From: Ptychodera flava
Lineage: Eukaryota; Hemichordata; Enteropneusta; Ptychoderidae
DNA: 64,000 bases
Direction of reading: 5' to 3'
NCBI RefSeq assembly: GCF_041260155.1
Contig: NC_091942.1
Location: 4,461,501-4,525,500 of the forward strand
The notes beneath the pieces were generated by a model that saw only the letters and a list, made by a program, of their open reading frames with translations, did no database searches and was not told the origin of the DNA. This document shows positions 34,817 through 46,800 of this stretch, in pieces (position 1 is the first letter of the stretch; every line of letters begins with the position of its first letter). Position numbers and translations under genes: made by a program.

Positions 34817-37800
34817 TCATTTCTTGCCACCCCACAACCATCCTTTGACAAAACCAGTGATGCCGCCACCGGGGGCAGCCTTCTTCTGTTCCAACTTGTC
34901 TTCCAATGAGGGAAATTCAATGTGATTGAGAGCAATGTCAAAGAATAAGGGTTTGCATGGCACAGGTTGAAAGTCTGGTGGGAAAGTCACCAGGTTTGGA
35001 TGCTGGTTGACCAGTCCTGGGTCCTCCCTGTACTCCTCTAGTCTGTCAACCAGCGGTTTGTTGTTTTCAATGGTGAGCTGAGACACTCTGGTTGTCGTGT
35101 CGTCAGTATCTGTGAAAAGAAGAAGACAATGAAATGAACATATAGGACAATGTCATTGGAAATGGGGATTGAAATTCATGTACTTGTAGATACCGATGAC
35201 ACACTGCTGTGATACCTAGTATCAATATCTAATCAAGTCAATGAAAAAGACAAATGTTTATGCATATCTTTAATATCGAGACATATCAGCAAAAATCTTT
35301 GTTTTGGAATGTTTATCAGAGGTCTTCAACTATATGCTGTGCATTACTGGTTTTACGCAGCTTGAACAGATGGCACTGAACCTGACAGAAAAAGTACAGA
35401 AAGCTCCTAGTTGGAAGACAGAACATGCCACTGTTCATCTGTTCTGTCAAGTGGACAGGAAGGTCAGTAATGGCCAGTGAACAATGACTTACATTCACAC
35501 ATAAAACCAAAAGGTACTCATAAGTTAGCTGTGTAAATACATTTGCAATATTTGTTGACTCTTACATGCATCATAGTAGACACCCTCCCCCCCCCCCCCC
35601 CCCCCCCCCAATCTTGTTTTCAGCAAGAGTTCCTTTAGGCCCCCTCCGACCTAGAAATCACTTTAATCGTGGACTTTCCCTGGAAGAAGCACATTAAATA
35701 CAACTTTTGGAGGGGTTTACAATTAAGGTTAGGGTTATTAGCAAACTTAAGGTCCCAATAGCTGCGAATTTTATGCATTATTTTCATGATTTTTTTTTCA
35801 AACCAGTTGCTTCGTGTAAATATTCTAACTGAAGGAAATGTATAGAACTATCACTGTTCATTGATTTGGACCATGCCTACACATTTTAACAGGCTGAATA
35901 ATTAAAGGGTGCCGCACTCATAAAATGGTACCCTCACGGAAAAGTACAAAAAATACGGCAATTATACGGTGTCGCTCAAATTTGATCAGAATTGGTATAT
36001 ACCAGTATGGGTTACCAATGATCAACAATAAATGTTGTTTCTATCTGTTCAGTGGAGGAAAATTCTATGTTGATGTTATGACAATGATTTCTGCACAGTA
36101 CAGACAGACAGACAAACAAGAAATATTTAACCCTTTCACCACCATGGTTTGTCCCAAATCCATTGTTTTCTATGGTAAAGTTGGACCTGTATACTGGGAA
36201 CTGAAAGGGTTAAACCAGAAAAACAAGAATGACAAAAGTAATTAAGGTCTGAAACTTTAGGTACTGGGGGTCAACTTTAGCAACATGCATAGCAGAAATA
36301 AGCCCCTCTTAGTTTGACCATAGAGGAATATGTAACAGTTCATAAACAATGACAGGAAATGATTCAAATCAGTGGAGTTGGCCTGTTTCTTACTTGCCTG
36401 CACATTTGAAGGATTTCACTTTTTCTTACCTCATTTGCACATTTTTGACACTGATGTGTTCATTTGAACAAATTCACATCTCAACCCCTGCATCTACCTG
36501 TATGCCAAGTACTGAGATGGTAGCTCTGGCGGTATGGGAGCCTTTGTGTGTGACGGACATACATCCGCACATACCCACAAATATACAGACATACAGACGC
36601 CACCGACTCATCATGTAAGCTCTTTTTGGTATTTATATACAAAACCAAATATGAGCTAAAAACAGTATTTCCTGCACATACACATCGTGATCATACCAGA
36701 AACAAGCATGAAGGCATTTACTTGAGTGCACAACACACGATGGCCAACATTTTGTTGCTATAATCTTTATTTTCTCTGTCATATGATTAGTTTTTGAAAA
36801 TGGCGGGAAATCTAAAATGATGTTAAAACGTTTGAATTTACATGCCACTTTCAACACTTATGACAGTGTTATACACTTTTCAGTCTTTAATGGGTCTTAT
36901 TTAAAGGAAGCCCTTGGAAAACTCAGGATATTTTGAGATTGGTTTATTACACATTTGCAGCTATTGGGGCTTTAAAAGTGTTGTATATCCCACCTAAGAA
37001 AACAATTTTGGGTGGGGGTTGGGGGACCTTAAGGAACTCTTTCCTTGTTTTCTAAACTCTATGAAATGAGCTTTGACAGAGTTTGTGTATAATTTCAAAG
37101 CATGTTTTATCATCCTCAGTCACAATTTTGTTATATTCTTTTGTTTTTATCTTGAGCATACACTAACGCACAGGATGAGTAGTAGTACACTATGAGATCC
37201 AATCACTCAGAGGAGTTATGTCCTCTAAACACAACTACAACTTAATGAATAGCTGTTAGCTTAGTATTTTTCACTGTTTGGAGTAATCTTCAAAAGTCTC
37301 ATTCCTTCCCCAAAACATAAGCCATGTATCTCATCATGGGCCAAGCACAAAGTCACCACACAGTGGCTTACAATGGACTGATAAAATTCACAGTAATTAT
37401 TTATTCACTCACCTAATATAGCTGATGCATGTACAGAATACTTCAAACCCTTGACAAGCTTTATAAGTTCCTCTAATTTCTTGCTAAGCTCCTGAGAAGA
37501 TGAAAGTGACAACAACAGTGTTAAGACAGCACATATGCCAGGCGTGAAGAATGTGATGAAAGCCGGACTTATCAAATATTACACATGACTATGACGTGTG
37601 TTGAAACTTGACTATGGTTACATACCTTATTACTGGTTTTTCCTGAGGACATCTTCATCTGATTTACTGCTTGGTCACCGTAGAATAAAACTCTTTCATA
37701 CAACGCTGATGTCTCCACCCATTTCTTAGCAATGTAGAAAGATTGGGCTACATAATAACACCTGTGTTGGAAAGGAAAGATTGAAGTTGGTATTTTGGAG

Positions 37801-40800
37801 TGTGACAAATGCATGGAGCCTACATAGTGGATTTGTTGGCCCAGATTGGTCTAAGGTGAATGATGTTACATGCTAATTAATTCCACATTGGTGATCACAT
37901 GAATGATATCCCCTCTACAATTTCAAATATGACATTCAATTTGAAATGTTACATTACATTTAAAATGTTTCACTATTTGAAATGCTACATTCAATTTGAC
38001 AAAATTGTATTCCTTTAGAAATATTACTTTATTTGAAATGCTACATTCAATTTGACAAAATTGTATTCCTTTAGAAATATTACTTTATTTGAAATGCTAC
38101 ATTCAATTTGACAAATTATATTCCTTTAGAAATATTACTTTATTTGAAATGTTACATTCAATCTGAAATGTTACACTCAAATTGTAGAGTGACATTCAAT
38201 TTGATATGTTACATTTCATTTGAAATGTTACATTCCATTCAAAATGTTACACTCAATTTGAAATGTTACATCAAATTTGAAATGTTACACTCAATTTGAA
38301 ATGTCACTCTCGATAGAAATGTTACATTCTATTTGAGATGTTATACTTAATCAGAATATTACACTCAATTGAAATGCTTCACTTATTTTGAAATGATATA
38401 CCTCAATAGGAGATGTTACACGCCAAGCAAAATGTACCTAGTACACTATCACAACACACACAACACAAGATTTTTGTATTGGATAACTTTCTCAAGCATG
38501 TTCCTTTGACATTGATGTATCTCTTGTCAGTAAATTTGCAACTGGAAGTATCTTACCTAAATGCTTTGTGAACTATAATTTGATTGTCAATGTCTTCCTT
38601 AAGGACGTCATCATCCTCCAATCCTGGTAACTGTGGAATGTCCGTCAAATTCTGCAAATGAAAGCATGGAATGGTCCCATGACAGATACTGAGTCAAACA
38701 ACTGAAGATATTACATCGCAGATAATGACACCATGGTAACAGTGGTTTCAGAATATGACGTTGAAAGCTCAGTCTGCTACATGTTAGGCATTACATTTTG
38801 CAACTGCATTCAATGACAGAACACATTAAGCATATGTTGACACTCAGATTTGAGCACTGAGTACCTTGCTAGCAGTGAAAGAGCTAACCTACGATAGAGC
38901 ACTCTATGAAATCGCTACTTCTGATACAACATGATAAACACTCCACTTCAGTAGCATGAAAACACTGATCAATAGGCACAGTAGTACATAATCTTACCTG
39001 TATAATGATGTCATACATCCTGATCAAATCCTGTGGTTTGGTGATTTTCTTTCCATCCTGAACTTCACCGCTCTGAAGGTTGTCTTTCAGTGTGTCTGCC
39101 ATCAATGTGTTTCTCTCTATTGTCTTGGTTAATTTGATATAAGTGATATAAGAGTGAAGGTATTCTAAAGTGCTGACCTTGCCGTCTGCTTTCTGTGTTT
39201 TCTGTTTCTGATAAAAAAGAATACATTTGATTGATAACAGATACGAGCACTTGCTCACTGACATGCCCATACACTCGTCATGAATAGTACACAGAGTTCA
39301 ATACCTTTCATAAGCTGTTTTCCCTTGGTATATGGACTTTTAAGTGTCTTTCAAGCACACAATTGCCCTGCTAGAAATATTCATATGTACACTTTGTTTC
39401 TACTTGGCCTTGCCTCCTGAAGTCAGTGATTCTTTGTGGGAGAAACATTACAGCGGCTTCAAATTTGGAAGTACCTGACAAAATTCATGAATTTTATGTT
39501 TTCTTATTTCCTTCTTTCAGCTCCTATTTCTATTTTTTATTTAACTAAAATACGCATCTAGGTTAAACAGCTGAAGTGTCAGCATCAATACTTACAGGAT
39601 CATTTCTGATTTCATCACGTAAAGCTTGGAGAGCATCCCGACATTCCATCAATAGACTATCATATATTGGACACTTTGCTTTCTGTGTCAGCTGCTTTGC
39701 TAATTTCATCTTCACTCTCTTGAACGTTCAGTAAAAATAACCTCACTTGCTCCTGCTTGACCCCTACAGTGCGCCCTCTCCAGGTGACCTCACTGAGAGT
39801 GGCAGCTTGCTTTTCACGTGTTTGCTGAATTAATGTCTGGAAGAATATTCAAAACAATCATGAGATCATAGATTTTGACTATGATGGAAAGAAAAACAAT
39901 ACACTGGGTCAAAAAAACTACAGTCAGTTGATAAATTGAGGCAGAGACAGGTATGGCCAAATGTGAATTTTTATATTGTAAAATTGCAGCATCTTGCAAC
40001 ATGAAAGCAATACACTCAGGGTAGAAGGCAAGGCGAGGAAGAGGTTGGGAAGAAGCTCTGATGAGGTAAGAAGGGGGAAAGACACGGCATAATGCAGAAA
40101 CGTAAAATTGAAAATTTTGAAAGGGACACAGAGAGAAAAAATGAGCAAAAAGCAGGACAGAGAGGGAAAATGAACAGACTTGTACACAGGAAGGCTATGA
40201 ATACAGTGACTACTTTCATGAAAGTCAGATTGGAATAAAACAAAAATATGTTGACTGCAATAGAGATGTATGGTTTTACTCCGGAATAAAGGATGCGATG
40301 TGTTCTGCAGACTCAATATGCCCATGTGATCATGTGATGACAGTACACACAAGCCCACATGTATAAACACATATGGAAATACACGTGATTTTGTGTGTAC
40401 CGTAGTCCATTTGAATTCCTGGTTTAAGCTATGGAATAGTCAGAAAGTTTGCACTTACATCAAGATTGGAAGACAGATCACCAGCAGCTCCAGACTTAAG
40501 TCTCATCTGCACTAAATCATTTATGGCACTTTCGTCTCCTATGTTATACGCACAGTATCGTATATTAGGTGAGATCTCCTCAACTCTCTGTCGATAAAGT
40601 ACTTGCTGCTCATCATCCAGTGCTCCTGCTAGTTTCTCATAGATAGTTCTGTCATAAAAATCAGACACAGAGATCAAATGAGCATGGTTGTATTATTACA
40701 AATCACTGGCATGTAACATACACTATTGGTCAAGGAATATTTTTGATTCACACTGTTGGTCATGTGTTTATTAGCTGACAGCATGTACAAGACAGATTTT

Positions 40801-43800
40801 CATCACTGAACATGTCCTAATTGATTCTATGTCATGTAACCTACTTACTGGATGATATTGAGCAGCAGAATATTTAAGTGATAGATCTGTCCATTGGCAA
40901 ACAGAATACTGAAAGGCAAATTCTGAGAGAGAATTTGCAATCTTACACAAGAGGTGTCACAACCTTTCCATTATTAAAACAGTGTTGGAGTTATAGTTGG
41001 TGAATGTCTTCTTCCGAGACATGAGATTCTCTGATAACTCAAGGTGTTATACGACACACTGCATGGAGACTACTGTCACTTACTTTGCTGTACTAAATAA
41101 TTCTATGGCTTTTTGCCATTCTTCAGATTCAAAGTGCAATGACCCCTTCATCCATGCACAGTACGCCTGTCAGGTAATAACAAACACAACATGAACAATG
41201 GTAAAGGATACAGGCTCACTATCACACATCAATGGTGTGTCTCTTCAAATGAAATCGTAACAACCGACAGCCTAATAGGGAAGAAAAAAATTCATTCAGG
41301 GTGTTGCAGTTCAAGGCCCTCTTGTTGTGCCATAGTCAGACTTACATTTGGTGGTCTTCTAGCCAAGTTTTGAAGCCTAAACAGTTTTAACAAACAGCTC
41401 CTGTCATGCTGTCTGCCGGACCACCAAAACTTTGCTGGTCCAAGGAAAATATTTGGTATTGCAAAGCGTCTGAGAAAAATTTGTATTTGAGACAGAGACC
41501 TTGCAGAAATTGCATTGTCTTACCAAACTTCTTTACTTCATCAACAGCACATGTCAACTGTTGTTCAACTTGTCATTCATATGTTGACGAAAAACAATTT
41601 TTTTTGATCAACTTGACAATCGAACAGTCTAACACAGTCAAATTAACACTATCACTCCATCAGTTTAACATTGATTACTTTAATAGAGTACGATACACAT
41701 ACATCACTGACAGTGATATTCAATGTCCATACATCAAATGAAATTTCATTTGAGTCCTTTGCAAGACTGTAAATATATGAACTTTGCAATGTGACCTTTA
41801 CATCTTGCTGTCACTTCTGTGAAAAGGAGACCCTAATGCTGCCATAAGACTATGGAAAGAACGTACAAATGTACACACTTGCAGAGCAAATCTTAGATCT
41901 AGCATGATTCACAGTATTTCCATTCTGTGAACACCCTCAGTAATAGTGGTTTGATTCCTGTTTAAACCCTTTCACTACCATGGTTTGGCCAAAGCCAATT
42001 CTTATCAATGGTGATTGTGGACCTGTTCACAGGGAATTGGGGCGAACAACTGCTTTTAAATTGTAGGCATGCATATTTACATCAACTAGGGCCTTGCAGA
42101 AAGGTACAGTTGCTTGCGTCTGACAATGCACACTGAATTCTTTAGAGAAACTGAAGGTGCAGCTCTACAAAGCTGACATAACCAGGTGGAGTCATGACTG
42201 AGTAGAGTCTGAGGAGATCCGTGTCAATGTCAGAAATGGCAACATCAGACACTGATGAAGTTGATGAGCATTTATACTGTATCTGCTTTTAGCTTTGATC
42301 TAGCATCACACTTGATAAAGTTGTGGATTTAAAATGATCCGCACTTCTATCACACTTGACAAAGGCAAGACCCACTTATCTGATCACCTCTAATGCCCTG
42401 TTAACAGGTCCACAATCACGATGGGTTTGGGCTAAACCATGGCAGTGAAAGCATTAAGCTGACCAATGCTTCCAACTCTGGCCTTGCTTCACACTTGATA
42501 ATGATGGATTTAACCCTTTCACTACCATGGTTTGATCCAAACACATAGTTATCACTGGTGAGTGACGACCGGTCTATTGGGAATTGGGGGTGAACATGTT
42601 ACACTGACCTGTGCTTCCAACTTTGACCTCGCATCACACTTGACACTGCTACACAAAGCCTCTAACTCCTCGGTACACTTGACAGCTTTACGTAATCTCC
42701 TGTTCAGGTGAAATTTCTTTCTAGGTTCTGTGTTTGCTTCTTGTTTCAGTTGCATTGCATAGCTCCAGGCCCTCTCCGCACTGAACAAAGGTATGTGTAA
42801 GAACCTGAAAGAACATATCCATAATGACATCAATTATTCAAGCTTGCCACTGTAGGTTGTCATAAATGTTTTAATTCAGGGCTGTCATTTATAGCCGGTC
42901 ACCGGCGGCAAATCGCCGTCTGACACGGGTCTTGCCGCCGCCTGTTTTCCCTATTCAGGGCCTGCAATAATGATCTTTACACACGTTATGAATTCTTTCC
43001 TGTCCCAATTCTACCGTTGGCTGCGCTGTGCTACAGAGGCGCAGCCCCTAAGACTCGTTGGTAGCCGATTTCTGATTGGTTCAAATCGGTACTGTCAAAA
43101 AGCTTTGCGTGTTCTGATTGGTTTTCGGACGTACACGATCGATATGGCTACGAAAAGAACGACAGCCACGTTGGATTTATGGGTTCAAAAAAGACCCCGA
43201 GAGACTTACACTAGCTTTGGAGATAAAAGTAATGTCAATATTTGTAAATCATTTTATTTTCCTGAGGAATTTCAGTGATCGGGGGTTCAATCCATCAATG
43301 GTATAGCATGCAATGTAGATTTCACGCCGCGTCTGAGCAAAATGCCATAGCATTACGTGTATTTAGCGACTGGAATTTTTGATTTGTTTTCCCGTTTTCA
43401 GATCGTGAACACTCTTTACAATGAGTAAGAATCGTTTACTCAGCGCAAAAAAAACTTTGTGGGAATTGACATCATTTTTTGAGTTTTGACTACCACTGAA
43501 TTTGTTTGCACCAAGCCGCCGTTCTATGAAATGTATTCTTTACGCTAGTACATGCTGTGTACTGTGGTTGTTTCGAAGGCCTGAGTAATGAAGTTTGATA
43601 AATATTTTCCGACATCCGAAATCTTTCCTCAAAAGCAAACATCGGTATTCCGATCCCTCAAAATCATTTACCAAGACCAACATTTTTTAATGTTTAGGGC
43701 AATCACAAAATTTAGCTAGGCTTGACTGTATACTTTCGCAGTATCTTGCACGTACGTATACGGCGGTAAACCATGTTTTGAATATGGATATATCATGCAT

Positions 43801-46800
43801 GTAGTGAGCTAGCTCTGCATGGCAGGGCTGTGTGTTATCAGCGTTATACGGCCGTATAACGCCGGTAACACACAGCCCTGCCATGCAGAGCTAGTAGTGA
43901 GCCTACCCACTTGGCCGGCGTGGGTTTCGACAAAACTCTGACTACTGTGAGGGATATCAGAATAGATAGTCATCAGGAGAAAAGATTTGATCGTTAACTT
44001 TCACGCGCAAGGATTTACTAAAGTATGTAAATAAATCAACATATTATCAATCTTGTCGACTGAGAGGCCGACGGACAACGATGCCACGCAATTTCATTAG
44101 CGGATGTAAACTTGAGTATGTTATTGTTTGTATGACATAGCGTCTACTCAAATTGTCTGTGGTAATGGTCTCGTATTTACCCCATTACATTTGTAAATTT
44201 TCACACTGGAAATTCATAGCCGGTAACTCTGAGGAAGAGGTCTTCAAACAGACAAAATAAAATTACAGCAGTATCAACCAGACACAGATCGGAATTTTTT
44301 GTCGTGACGTTTTGCAGTGGGGACAAAATTTTTTTTAATTCTAATACGATTAGCTGTTTTTGAATGGGAACGTATTACAATTATTGAATTGCTTTCTGTA
44401 GATGTTGTTTCTTAAGAAATAGTTTCTGCAGGTGTAGTTTCTAAGGCTACATCTGAAAAATAGTTTTTGCAGATGTAGTTTCTGAAGCTACTGTTTCATC
44501 AGCCTGAGAATCACACAATATTGAGGTATTGTCAGCTGGTACTGCCATACAAGCCTTGGGCCTAGATGAGTACTCCAGTGATTCTGATAATGGTTCAGAT
44601 TATGATCTTTATTAAGCAGGTTGTAATTCAACAGAATTTGTATGCAAATAATAATAACCTGGTGTATCAATAAACATATAAACTCTGTAGTACTTCTGTT
44701 TGTCTTTCATAATTTTGCACAAGATTCAATTTCATGTTACTCTTGATACTGCAGTTATAATAAACTTGACAGTAAATTGCCCTCAAAAGTGCCACCACAG
44801 GTCACCAATTGAAGATGAATAATTAGAAAAGCTTCAGCTTCAGGAGGGGGGACACCCCCCTCCTGGCCTCCCCCCGCGTGCGCTTGCGCGCACGCCTTGC
44901 TCCGCTTTGCTCCGCACAAGGCTGTACCCTCCTGTTCTTTCACTTGTACCCTTCTATTCTGAAAAACATTGACAGCCCTGTTAATTAACTCTAAATTTTC
45001 ATAAAAAGAAATATTAATGATTTTGTAAGGTACTACCGTATCATGACCATTGTTAGGTTTTCGTTCTTTGCATGAATTTATGCATTTTAGCTTATATTTA
45101 ATTATTTTTTGGTAAAAATTCACCTGATTTTTAATAATTTAATTGGAAAAGTAAAATTCACCATCTGATTCTGCTGACAAAGACATACAATAAGAACTAA
45201 CATCAGAACTAGATCATGGATCTCCATTTTTCTCATGCATACTCTGACAACTTTTTAGTATATTGGGTTATTTTAAAACTTTGTGCAAAATCACAAAAAA
45301 CCCATATTTTAATTATCTCAATACCAGTACCCAAAGGCTCCCTATTTGTCAGATTTTTAGCAACATGACCAGTGTTGAAGCAATGAAGACATTATCAGCA
45401 ATGAACTTAAATTTCCTGACAAAGTCTAATTAGAAATATTGCACAATAACCATATCGTCTTGTGCCTTATTTTCAAGATTTGGAGTTTCAAATGCACTTT
45501 AAAATTACTTTTGGCACTCAACAGCTCACTAAACCCTATTAGCTAAAAATGCAAAATGTTTGCCTCCCTCTCCAAACCCTGTCCCCACCAATTCATCCCA
45601 ATGCTATCAGTACAAACTTTTGCCAGGCAGAATTCAGACACAAACTGACTGGATCCATTCTTTGCATACACACAGTCTCTTCCTCACCTGCAATCTGTCA
45701 TATTTTCTTCTGAAACTTTTTTGCTCTGAAATTTATTTCTATGGCCCTGTACAAACTTGATAGATTTGCGTATTCTTCGCAGTCTTCTTGTACAGTAACT
45801 CCTGAGGTAAAAATATACGAAATAGATGTCATCAATAGATGGGAGCTCTGACATTTCTCATAATGTATGATACCTTAAAAAACTTTTTGGGCATACATGG
45901 GGTGCTAACCCAATCATTGGTTGTGCCAACCTATGTATAATGCAATTTCACCAATATTTTGACATGGGCAAGACAAATTTTAAACAAATTTGTTATTTTT
46001 TCCATGAGTAGCAACAAGGAGGATACATGTATCGTTATATTATAGGTTCAAACCATTTGTCGATTCTACACTTGTCTGTTGTTCTCGCTGTAATCAATGT
46101 CCTTGAGAAGAATGCTAATTGAAAAGAATTAATCCTAGATAAATATTACAAGAGTAAATAGTTCAGAACCCTGGTGAACTGTCCATCAGTAGCAATATCT
46201 GGGAATAACCCAGAGCTAAACATACCAATGGTACGTGTTTGCCAGAGAAAGCCTACCTGTATCGCTGGTGATCTCCATGCCGCAAACCATGTTGCTGCTG
46301 GGCTTCTTTAATGATCTGTAAAACTAAAGTCAACACACAAATGCTTTGGAATAACCATAAGCTTCTTCCAATGTTCAGCTTGACTTTCTAACTGTGTGTG
46401 TATCGAACTGTTCAGGGAAAATTCAGATGTCACATTGCTCAAGTTTCCTTTGTTGGAAGTCTATATTGCAAGCATATCAAAACACATCTATCATACAACT
46501 GTATTTATTTCAATACTCTTCACACACTAACATTCCCTGAATGTTTACTTATGTTCCTTCACTGATGCAAACACTGACTATGATCTGGTCGATGTTACTG
46601 GGAGAACATAAGGTTGGCATGTCATCCTGTATAACACATACAGAGCAGTGATACAATAGTTTATCCCAGGGATCGAGAACTACATGGGTGCTTTAAGAGA
46701 AAAACTGTTAACGCTATTATGGTCAATTGCTTTATCCCATGTCATTGGTCAGGGTTAAAACTGTTTAAAAAGCCATGAGGGACCCTGTAAGAAAGTTCCT

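Larger units (their letters stand above)
42877..44980. mobile_element. 2.1-kb element with CAGGGCTGTCA termini, hAT-like
   Basis: The left end is CAGGGCTGTCATTTATAGCC and the right end TTGACAGCCCTG, an 11-bp perfect terminal inverted repeat. Both ends are flanked by TTAATT (42871-42876 and 44981-44986). CAGGG ends are typical of hAT elements, which usually make 8-bp duplications; only 6 bp match here, so the class is tentative. From ATG 43144 a short frame reads MATKRTTATLDLWVQKRPRE, resembling the start of some hAT transposases, but it stops at 43278 and no catalytic domain is visible. The element contains an 86-bp palindrome and GC-rich hairpins near its right end. It occupies SRP68 intron 3. 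Confidence 0.7.

Noticed and set aside
38108..38299. Plus-strand ORF of repeated LKCYI/FEMLHSI peptides
   Set aside because: It is the translation of the AT-rich minisatellite. The periodicity comes from the DNA repeat, and it lies inside an SRP68 intron.
39655..39690. A micro-intron in SRP68 exon 7 to explain the frame change
   Set aside because: A GT-AG pair can be drawn, but the intron would be 18 nt and would remove residues whose spacing matches human SRP68 exactly. A one-base indel is simpler.
43118..43306. Second-frame ORF overlapping MATKRTTATLDLW
   Set aside because: It is a frame shadow. Only the frame with the MATKRTTATLDLW start resembles a transposase N-terminus.
44755..45123. 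122-codon minus-strand ORF across the right end of the CAGGG element
   Set aside because: It spans the element boundary and GC-rich hairpins, giving low-complexity Ala/Gly/Gln sequence; there is no sign of a protein family.
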